Shown one piece after another: positions 18,659 through 27,700 of a stretch of DNA of 64,000 nucleotides (the stretch's first letter is position 1; every line of letters begins with the position of its first letter). The notes under the pieces are model-generated. The model was given only the letters and a program-made list of their open reading frames with translations. It had not been told where the DNA came from and ran no database searches. A program made the translations under genes and the position numbers. Source of the stretch: an uncultured Rikenellaceae bacterium (GTDB lineage Bacteria > Bacteroidota > Bacteroidia > Bacteroidales > Rikenellaceae). The stretch covers positions 36,294 through 100,293 of the forward strand of contig CALVFY010000006.1 of assembly GCA_944326945.1 (NCBI GenBank). The letters are read 5' to 3'.

Positions 18659-19615
18659 ATGAATAACCCCAGAGTCAGTGTCATCATTCCCGTATACAAC
18701 ACGGAAAAATGGGTCGGACATTGTATCGAAAGTTTGCTGGAACAAACCTACGGCGATTTCGAAGCGATTTTCATAGACGATTGTTCTACGGATCGCTCTT
18801 GTGAAGTGATCGCCTCATACCACGACGAACGTATCCGTTTGTACAGGAATGAACAAAATTTAGGTGCAGCTGCAACACGCAATAAAGCCATCGACTTAGC
18901 CCGAGGAGAATTCATTGCCCAGTTAGATTCGGACGATTACAGTACCCCGGATCGGCTGGAAAAACAGGTCGCCTTTTTGGATACCCATCCCGAAATAGAT
19001 ATATGCAGCACGTGGTACCGCATGGTGGACGGCGAAGGTCGTCTGCTCAGGACTTTCGAAAATCCCACAGGACCTGATGATCTTAAAGTCCACACTCTTT
19101 TCGGCTCCGTACTGCACAACTCGGGAGTGATGATGCGCCGCGAGAAATTTCTGGCCACGGGCGAACGTTATCGTCCGGGGATGGCCGAAGATTTCGATCT
19201 ATGGAACCGCCTCGCTTTTCATATGAGATTCGCCAATATTCCGGAATATCTGCTCTATTGGGTCCGCCGTGAAGACCAGACATCCACCCGTCTGAAACAT
19301 CTTCAGGACGAAAGTGCAAGGCAGGTATTCGCCGAGACATTCGATCGGTTAGGCATTCCCTATACCGAAGAAGAACTCGACCTGCATCTGCATATGTATC
19401 TCGTCCAGAATTTTCATTTTACCCGATCCCAACTGAAACAATACAGCCGCTTTCTACGCACCATCTTCCGGGCAGGATGCGCTTCGGGCGAATTGGACCC
19501 TTTCTTCCTGAAGAAAAAGATCGTACGCGACTACAAACGATTCCATCTGATGCTGTATCCCCACCTGTTGGTCAGCATCCAGAAAAGAGTCTTCAAATTC
19601 CGTCTTACTCACTAA
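18659..19615 (+). CDS. Family 2 glycosyltransferase
   Basis: A 318-aa GT-A fold glycosyltransferase, probably in surface polysaccharide or lipopolysaccharide assembly. Begins NNPRVSVIIPVYNTEKWVGH; the nucleotide-sugar site includes FIDDCSTDRS and the metal-binding DSDD at residues 90-93. No transmembrane segment, so a cytoplasmic or peripheral enzyme. A second GT2 gene starts 14 bp after it with the same N-terminal architecture, suggesting the pair builds one glycan. Sugar and acceptor unknown. Confidence 0.87.
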   Translation: MNNPRVSVIIPVYNTEKWVGHCIESLLEQTYGDFEAIFIDDCSTDRSCEVIASYHDERIRLYRNEQNLGAAATRNKAIDLARGEFIAQLDSDDYSTPDRLEKQVAFLDTHPEIDICSTWYRMVDGEGRLLRTFENPTGPDDLKVHTLFGSVLHNSGVMMRREKFLATGERYRPGMAEDFDLWNRLAFHMRFANIPEYLLYWVRREDQTSTRLKHLQDESARQVFAETFDRLGIPYTEEELDLHLHMYLVQNFHFTRSQLKQYSRFLRTIFRAGCASGELDPFFLKKKIVRDYKRFHLMLYPHLLVSIQKRVFKFRLTH

Positions 19616-19629
19616 CCCCTCGCCACGAG

Positions 19630-20592
19630 ATGTTGTTATCCATCATCATTCCTCTGTACAACACAGAAAAATATATTGTCAAATGTGTCGAATCGGCACT
19701 CAACCAGGATATTCCCGCCGAAGACTACGAAATTATCGTCGTTAACGACGGCTCTACGGACAATTCGAAGAGTCTGGTAGAAGAGCTGGCCGCACGACAT
19801 AAAAATATCGTACTCATCAACCAGCACAATTCCGGAATCGGGACTTCTCGCAACACCGGACTGGCTCATGCACGCGGAAAATATATCCAATTTCTGGACT
19901 CGGACGACTATCTCGAACCGAATACCTTCGGAGAGTTGCTGCACATTATCGAAGAAGAGAAATTAGATATTCTATGTCTCAATTTCGACCGGGTCACCTC
20001 CGAGGGAGCCCCCTTGGCCAAAGACCCCTATCTGATACAGTCGGAACAGAATCCTACAGGACGTATGCAGGGTCGTGATTTTCTCTTGGCAAACCATTAT
20101 GTCATTATGGTATACTGCTATCTTCTTCGACGGGATTTTATCGACCGACATTCGTTACGAATGGCCCCATATCTGCACGAAGATGAAGAATTCACTCCCA
20201 GAGCTCTTTTCCTGGCAAAAAGTATCCGTTACATACCCAAAGTAGCGTATCACTATGTCGACCGCGACGGTTCATTCGTACACACGGAACGATTCCAAAA
20301 GCGGATCGATCTACTGAAAGCGATGAAAAGCCTGTCGGATTTTACGGCCGACAAAGTGGCACCGAACGATCCCGAAGCCGCCCAATATTTCACCGATAAA
20401 ATTCACTATTTTACTCATCGGGTTCTCCATCAATCCCGTATGAACCGGAAGGAAATGCTTACATTATTAAGTTATTGCAGAGAGACGGGACTGGAACCAT
20501 TCTCCGCCCCTCTATCGGGGAAAAAGAAATTTCTGTTCCGACACTGTTTGCCTCTATTTCTGACTTACTGTCAATCGCGCAACAAATTTTAA
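19630..20592 (+). CDS. Family 2 glycosyltransferase
   Basis: A 320-aa GT2 enzyme beginning MLLSIIIPLYNTEKYIVKCV, with VVNDGSTDNSKSLV and the DSDD motif at residues 90-93. The reading frame is open 51 codons upstream, overlapping the previous gene, but only the ATG at 19630 gives the family N-terminus. Follows the other GT2 gene by 14 bp, and a hairpin terminator ends the unit. Confidence 0.88.
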   Translation: MLLSIIIPLYNTEKYIVKCVESALNQDIPAEDYEIIVVNDGSTDNSKSLVEELAARHKNIVLINQHNSGIGTSRNTGLAHARGKYIQFLDSDDYLEPNTFGELLHIIEEEKLDILCLNFDRVTSEGAPLAKDPYLIQSEQNPTGRMQGRDFLLANHYVIMVYCYLLRRDFIDRHSLRMAPYLHEDEEFTPRALFLAKSIRYIPKVAYHYVDRDGSFVHTERFQKRIDLLKAMKSLSDFTADKVAPNDPEAAQYFTDKIHYFTHRVLHQSRMNRKEMLTLLSYCRETGLEPFSAPLSGKKKFLFRHCLPLFLTYCQSRNKF

Positions 20593-20598
20593 CAATAA

Positions 20599-20625
20599 AA
20601 AAGGGACGGTTTTCTCGTCCCTTTT
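20599..20625. terminator. Bidirectional hairpin terminator
   Basis: A 10-bp perfect stem (20599-20608 with 20616-20625) and 7-base loop. A/T runs on the outer edges supply a U tract in both directions. It serves the GT2 pair on plus and aspA on minus. Confidence 0.85.
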
Positions 20626-20644
20626 CTCGTTTGCTTCTCGCCCA

Positions 20645-22078
20645 CTATTTGTGCCAGAATTTGCGAGGTTTTATCATGTTCTCCGGACGTAACACATTGT
20701 CCAGTTCCTCTTGACTCATCAGCTTCTTTTCGAGCACCAATTCATAGATTCCCCGTCCCGTCTTCAATGCTTCACGAGCCAATTCGGTAGAGGTCTCGTA
20801 CCCCAGATAAGGATTAAGCGCCGTAACCAGTCCGATACTGTTATAGACCATATTGCGACAAATATCCTCATTAGCCGTAATTCCTGTCACACATTTGTCA
20901 CGCAGGGTATTCATCGCATTGACCAGCATCTCGATACTCTCGAAAATCGAATGAACGATGATCGGTTCCATGACATTGAGTTCCAACTGTCCGGCCTCGG
21001 CGGCCATGGTCACGGTCAGATCGTTTCCGATCACCCGGAAGGCCACCTGATTCACCACTTCCGGAATCACAGGATTCACCTTACCAGGCATAATCGACGA
21101 ACCCGGCTGCATGGGCGGCAAATTGATCTCATTGAGTCCGGTCCGAGGTCCCGACGAAAGTAAACGCAAATCATTGCATATTTTCGACAGCTTCACTGCC
21201 AGACGTTTCAATGCCGATGAATTCATCACAAAGGCTCCCGTATCATTGGTTGCCTCAATCATATTGCTGGCTGCTACTATCGGCAATCCGGTTATTTCTC
21301 TCAAATGCTTGATACAAAGCGGAGAATAGTCGGGATCTGCATTGATTCCGGTTCCAATGGCCGTAGCGCCCATATTCACCTCCAGAAAGAGTTTCATATT
21401 CTGTTCCAGACGATCGGTCTCTTCGGAAAGATTGGCGGCATAGGCTTCGAATTCCTGCCCAAGGGTCATCGGCACTGCATCCTGCAACTGAGTACGCCCC
21501 ATTTTAATCACTCCGGCAAACTCCACACCTTTAGCCCTGAAAGTTTCCACAAGCCATTTGATCGACCCTACCAGTTTCTCGATACTACGGATCAGGGCAA
21601 TCTTCACGGCCGTCGGATAGGCATCGTTCGTGGATTGGGCATGATTCACATGATTGTTGGGGTGACAGTACTTATACTCACCCCGTTTATGCCCCATAAT
21701 CTCCAATGCCCGATTGGCTATCACCTCATTGGCATTCATGTTCGTAGACGTACCGGCACCTCCCTGCACCATATCCACCACGAAATGGTCATGCAATGCC
21801 CCGCCTTTGATCTCCTCACATGCCTGGATAATAGCGGCAGCAATCGTAGCGTCCAATTGGCCCAAATCACGATTGGCCATAGCCGCGGCCTCCTTCACGT
21901 CGGCCAAAGCCCGAATCAGTTCGGGGAAAAAATAGAGCCGTACACGACTGATATGGAAATTTTCCAAAGCGCGCATGGTCTGAATACCGAAATAATACTC
22001 CTCGGGAATATTCATGTTTCCGAGCAGATCATGTTCCTCACGAGTCTTGCCCGAAAGGGGACGAAGTGTTATATCCAT
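20645..22078 (-). CDS. aspA: Aspartate ammonia-lyase
   Basis: Reversible deamination of L-aspartate to fumarate and ammonia. The 477-aa product has the fumarase/aspartase superfamily signature PGSSIMPGKVNP, plus GRTQLQDAVPMTLGQEFEAY and TSTNMNANEVIANRA. In anaerobic Bacteroidales aspartase feeds fumarate to the reductive branch toward succinate, and the acidic-dipeptide peptidase in this window could supply aspartate; that link is inference. ATG 22076-22078 gives the family N-terminus; the frame is open to 22150. A -7 element TAGATTTG is at 22118-22111. Confidence 0.94.
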   Translation of the reverse strand: MDITLRPLSGKTREEHDLLGNMNIPEEYYFGIQTMRALENFHISRVRLYFFPELIRALADVKEAAAMANRDLGQLDATIAAAIIQACEEIKGGALHDHFVVDMVQGGAGTSTNMNANEVIANRALEIMGHKRGEYKYCHPNNHVNHAQSTNDAYPTAVKIALIRSIEKLVGSIKWLVETFRAKGVEFAGVIKMGRTQLQDAVPMTLGQEFEAYAANLSEETDRLEQNMKLFLEVNMGATAIGTGINADPDYSPLCIKHLREITGLPIVAASNMIEATNDTGAFVMNSSALKRLAVKLSKICNDLRLLSSGPRTGLNEINLPPMQPGSSIMPGKVNPVIPEVVNQVAFRVIGNDLTVTMAAEAGQLELNVMEPIIVHSIFESIEMLVNAMNTLRDKCVTGITANEDICRNMVYNSIGLVTALNPYLGYETSTELAREALKTGRGIYELVLEKKLMSQEELDNVLRPENMIKPRKFWHK

Positions 22079-22166
22079 ACTAAAAAGAATTAGTTTGCGA
22101 TAATCTTTTACAAATCTAATAAAATTTGTTACAAATCGTCCATACGGCACGACATATTTTCGACTA

Positions 22167-22204
22167 CTAAAAATGGCCGGGAATCATTTCGATTTCCGGC
22201 CATT
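22167..22204 (-). terminator. Terminator of secA
   Basis: A 9-bp stem (22196-22204 with 22172-22180) followed on the minus strand by TTTTT. It lies 26 bp beyond the secA stop codon. Confidence 0.8.
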
Positions 22205-22229
22205 CCGTATTCGATATTTTCGGGCAGGA

Positions 22230-25200
22230 CTACAATCCTCGTCCATGACAGTTCTTATATTTCTTGCCGCTACCGCACGGGCAAGGTTCGTTCCGGCCCA
22301 CCTTCTTCTCGACATGGACAGGAGCAGGCTTGCCACGATCCTCAGCACCGGCATTGCGGGCAGCCTCCATACGAGAGGTCTGCAGTTTGCTCATGTCGGT
22401 CTTCGGGCGTTCCGGTTCGCGACGCTGTTGCATTGCCTCGGCAGAATTGTCCCGTACGGGAATATACCCCTTATTCAATACGGCCAATACCTCACGATTG
22501 ATCTTGTTCAACATCTTGCTGAACAACTCGAACGATTCGAACTTATAGATCAACAAAGGATCTTTCTGTTCATAGGTGGCATTCTGTACACTCTGACGCA
22601 GGTCGTCCATCTCACGCAAGTGTTCGCGCCAGTTGTCGTCGATCGTAGTCAGCATCACAATCTTACTGAACACCTTATAGATCTCGGCACAACCGTTCTC
22701 GTAACACTTCTTCAAGTCAACCGGCACATTGTAACCCAACGTACCATTGGTCATCGGCACATAGATATTTTCATACTGCGCACCCTGTCTCTCATACACG
22801 CTCTTGATAACAGGCATGGCAGTCTCGGCCACAGCTTGGGCTCGACGGGCATAGGTTGCTTGCAGATCAGCCACCAGCAGAGCGGCCAACTCCTCCTTTT
22901 TGGAGTTTTTGAACGTCTCCTCGTCGAACGAAGGTTGTACAGCCACCTGACGGATCAGTTCGAGGGAGAAATCCTCAAAATCATCATCGCTATAAGCCTC
23001 CACAAAGGTTTCGGCGAAGTCCATCATAATATTGTTCAGGTCAATCTCCACCCGTTCACCATACAAGGCATGGCGACGACGCGTATAGATCACCTCACGC
23101 TGGGCATTCATCACGTCGTCGTACTCCAACAGCCGTTTACGAATACCGAAGTTGTTCTCCTCCACCTTCCGTTGGGCGCGCTCGATGGCTTTCGACATCA
23201 TTCCTGCCTGGATCACCTCACCCTCCTTGAGGCCCATACGGTCCATCAATCCGGCAATACGCTCCGAACCGAACAGACGCATCAGGTTATCCTCCAGCGA
23301 GACGAAGAACTGCGACGATCCGGGGTCTCCCTGACGTCCGGCACGACCTCTCAACTGACGGTCCACCCGACGCGACTCATGACGTTCGGTACCCACGATC
23401 GCCAGACCACCGGCAGCTCTCACCTCAGGGGTCAACTTGATATCGGTACCTCGACCGGCCATGTTCGTCGCAATGGTCACCTGGCCCGTACGACCGGCTT
23501 CAGCCACCACTTGGGCCTCCAATTGATGCTGCTTGGCATTCAATACATTATGCTTGATACCGCGCAATTTCAGCATCCTGCTCAACAATTCGGAAATCTC
23601 GACCGAAGTGGTACCCACCAACACGGGACGTCCCTCGCCCACCAGTTTCACGATCTCCTCGATCACGGCGTTATACTTCTCGCGTTTGGTCTTGTAGATC
23701 AAATCGTCACGGTCATCACGAATCACCGGTTTGTTGGTCGGAATCACCACCACATCCAATTTGTAGATGCTCCAGAACTCGGATGCCTCGGTCTCGGCCG
23801 TACCGGTCATACCGGCCAGCTTGTGATACATACGAAAATAGTTCTGCAGGGTGATCGTCGCAAAGGTCTGCGTAGCGGCCTCCACCTTCACACGCTCCTT
23901 GGCCTCGATCGCCTGGTGAAGCCCCTCCGAATAACGGCGTCCTTCGAGAATACGTCCCGTCTGTTCGTCCACGATCTTCACCTTGTTGTCCATCACCACA
24001 TACTCCACATCGCGCTCGAACATTCCGTAGGCCTTGAGCAACTGATTGACCGTATGAACCCGCTCGCTCTTGATCGCATAGTCGTTAATGATCTCATCCT
24101 TCTTGCGAGCCTTCTCCTCGGTGGTCAGTCCTGCTTTTTCCAGATCGGCGATCATGGCACCCACATCAGGCAGAACGAAGAACTTGTCCTCTCCCACGGC
24201 TTTCGAAAGCACGTCATGTCCTTTATCGGTCAATTCCACGGAATTAAGCTTCTCATCGATCACAAAGAACAGCTCGTCCACAATCTCCGGCATACGACGA
24301 TTGTTGTCCTGCATGTAGATATTTTCCGTCTTCTGCATGAGAGCCTTCACCCCCTGCTCGCTGAGAAACTTGATGAGCGGTTTATACTTGGGCAAACCCT
24401 TGTGGGCCCGATAGAGCAACACACCACCCTCTTCGGTCTTCCCCTCTCCGATCAGACGGCGGGCATCGGCCACCAGTTGGGTCACCAGATTCTTCTGCAT
24501 ATTATAGAGCTGTTCGACCGGACCGCGATACTGTTCGAACATCTGATCGTCGCCCTTGGGCACGGGACCGGAGATGATAAGCGGTGTCCGGGCATCGTCG
24601 ATCAACACCGAGTCGACCTCATCGACAATAGCAAAATGGTGCTTACGCTGCACGAGATCCTCTGCCGAAATGGCCATGTTGTCGCGCAGGTAATCGAAAC
24701 CGTATTCATTGTTGGTACCGAAGGTAATATCAGCCATATAGGCCTTGCGGCGGGCCTCGGAGTTGGGCTCATGACGGTCGATACAATCCACCGACAGTCC
24801 GTGGAACTCATACATCGGCCCCATCCACTCGCTGTCCCGTCGGGCCAGATAGTCGTTGACCGTCACCACATGTACCCCTTTTTTGGCCAAGGCATTCAGG
24901 AAAACGGGCAACGTAGCCACGAGGGTTTTACCCTCACCGGTCGCCATTTCGGCAATCTTTCCCTTATGGAGCACCACGCCGCCGAAGAGCTGACAGTCGT
25001 AATGGACCATATCCCAGGTGATCGGACTTCCCCCTGCGATCCACGTATTACTATAAATAGCCTTATCTCCCTCGATACGCACAAAATCCTTCGTAGCGGC
25101 CAGTTCCCGGTCGAAATCATTGGCGGTCACCACCACTTCCGTATTCTCCTTGAAACGGCGTGCCGTATCCTTCATTATGGCGAAAGCCTCGGGCAAAATC

Positions 25201-25523
25201 TCTTCCAGTTTCACCTCGATATCATCGTCGATCTTCTTGGTCAGGCGATCCACCTCTTTCGAGATACGTTCCTTCTCCTCGAGCGAAGTATCCGCATGTT
25301 CCAACTCGGCTTTCAATTCCACGATCTTCTCCTCATCGGGACGAATATATTCGGCAATAGCCTTTTTCAAGGCCTCCGAATGTTCACGAAGTTCGTCATT
25401 GGAGAACTTTTCGATAGAGGGATAAATCGCTTTTATCTTCTCCACATAGGGTTCGATCTCCTTACGGTCCTTATCGCTTTTGGTCCCGAAGAAGAACTTT
25501 ATCAATCCTGATAAAACATCCAT
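22230..25523 (-). CDS. secA: Preprotein translocase ATPase SecA
   Basis: The 1097-aa motor that drives unfolded preproteins through SecYEG. Walker A is [14 protein letters not shown] (about residue 190); the DEAD-type box is [32 protein letters not shown] is the second helicase motif; and the C-terminal zinc/SecB-binding tail is [20 protein letters not shown]. About 200 residues longer than E. coli SecA (901), typical of Bacteroidetes; the extra sequence includes an acidic N-terminal helical region (about 70-115) between the start and NBD1. Last gene of a minus-strand run; DUF2851 lies 66 bp upstream. Confidence 0.97.
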   Translation of the reverse strand: MDVLSGLIKFFFGTKSDKDRKEIEPYVEKIKAIYPSIEKFSNDELREHSEALKKAIAEYIRPDEEKIVELKAELEHADTSLEEKERISKEVDRLTKKIDDDIEVKLEEILPEAFAIMKDTARRFKENTEVVVTANDFDRELAATKDFVRIEGDKAIYSNTWIAGGSPITWDMVHYDCQLFGGVVLHKGKIAEMATGEGKTLVATLPVFLNALAKKGVHVVTVNDYLARRDSEWMGPMYEFHGLSVDCIDRHEPNSEARRKAYMADITFGTNNEYGFDYLRDNMAISAEDLVQRKHHFAIVDEVDSVLIDDARTPLIISGPVPKGDDQMFEQYRGPVEQLYNMQKNLVTQLVADARRLIGEGKTEEGGVLLYRAHKGLPKYKPLIKFLSEQGVKALMQKTENIYMQDNNRRMPEIVDELFFVIDEKLNSVELTDKGHDVLSKAVGEDKFFVLPDVGAMIADLEKAGLTTEEKARKKDEIINDYAIKSERVHTVNQLLKAYGMFERDVEYVVMDNKVKIVDEQTGRILEGRRYSEGLHQAIEAKERVKVEAATQTFATITLQNYFRMYHKLAGMTGTAETEASEFWSIYKLDVVVIPTNKPVIRDDRDDLIYKTKREKYNAVIEEIVKLVGEGRPVLVGTTSVEISELLSRMLKLRGIKHNVLNAKQHQLEAQVVAEAGRTGQVTIATNMAGRGTDIKLTPEVRAAGGLAIVGTERHESRRVDRQLRGRAGRQGDPGSSQFFVSLEDNLMRLFGSERIAGLMDRMGLKEGEVIQAGMMSKAIERAQRKVEENNFGIRKRLLEYDDVMNAQREVIYTRRRHALYGERVEIDLNNIMMDFAETFVEAYSDDDFEDFSLELIRQVAVQPSFDEETFKNSKKEELAALLVADLQATYARRAQAVAETAMPVIKSVYERQGAQYENIYVPMTNGTLGYNVPVDLKKCYENGCAEIYKVFSKIVMLTTIDDNWREHLREMDDLRQSVQNATYEQKDPLLIYKFESFELFSKMLNKINREVLAVLNKGYIPVRDNSAEAMQQRREPERPKTDMSKLQTSRMEAARNAGAEDRGKPAPVHVEKKVGRNEPCPCGSGKKYKNCHGRGL

Positions 25524-25589
25524 ACTTATGTTTTTTTTAATTTTTTTCGATTAAGAGGGTGTAAATATACGATTTTTCCGGGAAGATAC

Positions 25590-26864
25590 CTATGCAAAAC
25601 TCTGTTTTATTAGATATTTACCCAATCCGCATTCGGCGCAACGTCTCTGTTCGCAGTACATACGGGTCAACTCCAGCAGGGCCTGTGAATCGAAAGCATT
25701 CTCAATCTCCACGCCACACCGTTTCCAATCGGCGATGACCCGATTCGTCTCACAGGGGATCTGTTCCAACAGGGCAATCGCAGCGTCCCGCAGCCGATCA
25801 TCTCCCTGAGCATTGGCATAAGAAAACTGAAGCACACTCACCAAATTGATTCCGAGCAGATTTGCCTTTTCCACACCGATTCTTTTCGGGGCAAACGACG
25901 AGCGACGAGAAGGGGTGAAATGCGTAGTCCAATAGGCCGAAGCCTCGGTACTAAAAAGACGTTGCACATCTTGAGGCGTCCGGCAGGCCAGCAGATTGTC
26001 GAACACAAACTCCTTTGCTGTCAGGAAAGCGGCCATCTGCACGATTCTCAACACCGGAGCATTATGAGGCTGCGTACCTCCCAGTTTCCAAAGGATAGGC
26101 CGCATCGGAACAATGCCATATTTTCGACGCAGATAATCGAATTCCCGACGCAGATTCAGCACATAGTCGTCTTCACTCCGTGTATCGAGCAGACCCGAGC
26201 CTCCCAACAACATGGCCTCTACCGAGAAAAGAGAACCTTTCTCATGAGATACAGCACTATACGGCACCGTAAAAGCCAATCTCGTAAAGGCCTCCTTATT
26301 ACGGTTGTCGCCCATCGCGCGAAAAAGCATCACATACAATGTCTCGGTCCAATTCTCCTCGACCTGTTTGTGAATCTCCATTAGTTCACGACTTTTACGA
26401 TAGATACGTTCTATCTGCCATCTGGTAAACAGAGTCAGACGTTTGAAGCGCTCCAACCGTGCGATCTGCTGACCGCAAAAGTCATGACCAGAAGGAGAAA
26501 GCAACTTTCGATAGATATCCGCAACAGATTTTCCCACCGGAATCACAACCTGAGGCAACGGATCGCCTCCGGAACGACACACCGGCTCATCCGGTTCGGC
26601 TACGATCTGCAATATGGCACGGTCACACACGCCGCCTATCCGTGCGGCCTGACCCTCCCCACTCTTTCCGACCCACACGTCACCCCGGCACAACATTCCA
26701 TCCAATACAATTTCCGCACCTGAAAAACATCCCGTAGCCTCATCCACCACACCCGGAGAGATCACCTTCACTTCACCTCCGGCTACCACATACAACTCTT
26801 CCGGACGATACAGCCGTTCGTTCCATACCAGACGGAGCAACCGATTGTCTATAACAGAGTTCAT
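25590..26864 (-). CDS. DUF2851 family protein, divergent
   Basis: A 424-aa protein of the Bacteroidetes DUF2851 family, function unknown. Family character shows in the start (LLRLVWNERLYRPEELYVVA), the central FTRWQIERIYRKSRELMEIH, the IVPMRPILWKLGGTQPHNAP region and the cysteine-bearing C-terminus YCEQRRCAECGLGKYLI. The usually invariant N-terminal block (N-DAGPDF, VEIH, SDW, HGH, as I remember it) is not present: the equivalent stretch reads DEATGCFSGAEIVLDG and DVWVGKSGEG. So any activity that depended on that block is probably lost or altered. Lies 67 bp after sufT and before secA. Confidence 0.78.
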   Translation of the reverse strand: MNSVIDNRLLRLVWNERLYRPEELYVVAGGEVKVISPGVVDEATGCFSGAEIVLDGMLCRGDVWVGKSGEGQAARIGGVCDRAILQIVAEPDEPVCRSGGDPLPQVVIPVGKSVADIYRKLLSPSGHDFCGQQIARLERFKRLTLFTRWQIERIYRKSRELMEIHKQVEENWTETLYVMLFRAMGDNRNKEAFTRLAFTVPYSAVSHEKGSLFSVEAMLLGGSGLLDTRSEDDYVLNLRREFDYLRRKYGIVPMRPILWKLGGTQPHNAPVLRIVQMAAFLTAKEFVFDNLLACRTPQDVQRLFSTEASAYWTTHFTPSRRSSFAPKRIGVEKANLLGINLVSVLQFSYANAQGDDRLRDAAIALLEQIPCETNRVIADWKRCGVEIENAFDSQALLELTRMYCEQRRCAECGLGKYLIKQSFA

Positions 26865-26931
26865 GTCCTTCGAATCTTAATTCGGAAAGCGCAAAACGAC
26901 CTGCATCCTTTCACGGCCATACGAGGTTCCG

Positions 26932-27258
26932 CTACAACATGCCCAGTTCGAGCAAAGCCTCCTCCGAGATCATATTCCGATCCCAGGGCGGATCGAACGT
27001 CAACACGACATTCACTTCGCTCACCCCTTTCACTTTTGCCACGTTATTGTTCACGTCCTCGACCAGTTGATCTGCCATAGGACAGTTTGGAGCCGTCAAC
27101 GTCATGCGGATATTCACCACGCCACCCGGTTCCACATCTATTTCGTACACCAATCCCAAGTCATAGATATTGACCGGAATCTCCGGGTCGTAAATATTCT
27201 TCAGGGTAAGGACAATATCCTGCTCGATACGCAGAATCTCCTGAGGAGTGGTACTCAT
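26932..27258 (-). CDS. sufT: SufT/MIP18-like (DUF59) iron-sulfur assembly factor
   Basis: A 108-aa DUF59 protein implicated in iron-sulfur cluster maturation. Contains DPEIPVNIYDLGLVYEI (about 24-40) and the conserved cysteine in TAPNCPMAD (Cys59), with FDPPWDRNMISEEA near the end. Its start overlaps the sufE stop by 4 bp, so the two are translationally coupled. SufB, SufC, SufD and SufS are not in the window. Confidence 0.87.
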   Translation of the reverse strand: MSTTPQEILRIEQDIVLTLKNIYDPEIPVNIYDLGLVYEIDVEPGGVVNIRMTLTAPNCPMADQLVEDVNNNVAKVKGVSEVNVVLTFDPPWDRNMISEEALLELGML

Positions 27259-27692
27259 TGTAGGCCTCCTTCCTGTTGTTTGGCGGCAAAAGCCACTGCA
27301 TACATCCTCATTTGCCGAATCATGGCCAGCAGACCATTGGACCGGGTGGGAGAAAGATTCTCCGAAAGTCCGATTCGATCAATAAAATAGAGGTCCGTAT
27401 CAATAATCTCCTGAGGAGTACGCCCATTAAGTACTTTGATAAGCAACGCGATAATTCCCTTGGTAATGATTGCATCACTATCGGCCGAAAAATAGACTCG
27501 GCCCTCACGAAGTTCCGCATCCACCCACACACGGGACTGGCATCCCTTGATAAGATACTGTTCGGTGCGGTGTTTTTCGTCAATTGCAGGGAGTTCCCTG
27601 CTCAACTCGATCAGATAGTTGTATTTATCCAGCCACTCGTCGAAAACGGAAAAATCGTCAATGATCTGTTCCTGAACAAGATCTGTCGTCAT
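27255..27692 (-). CDS. sufE: Cysteine desulfuration protein SufE
   Basis: A 145-aa sulfur acceptor that takes persulfide from SufS and passes it to the SufBCD scaffold. The acceptor cysteine is Cys51 in YLIKGCQSRVWV, the same number as in E. coli SufE; LSPTRSNGLLAMIRQMR is the characteristic C-terminal segment. Followed by sufT with a 4-bp overlap; the alkaline-phosphatase-fold gene stops 8 bp upstream of it. Confidence 0.94.
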   Translation of the reverse strand: MTTDLVQEQIIDDFSVFDEWLDKYNYLIELSRELPAIDEKHRTEQYLIKGCQSRVWVDAELREGRVYFSADSDAIITKGIIALLIKVLNGRTPQEIIDTDLYFIDRIGLSENLSPTRSNGLLAMIRQMRMYAVAFAAKQQEGGLQ

Positions 27693-27700
27693 GGCAAAAT

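Noticed and set aside
22173..25511. Open frame of more than 1100 codons on plus, antisense to the whole of secA
   Set aside because: secA on minus is unmistakable. The antisense frame is open because of codon bias, and its product is low-complexity His/Leu/Arg-rich with no family character.
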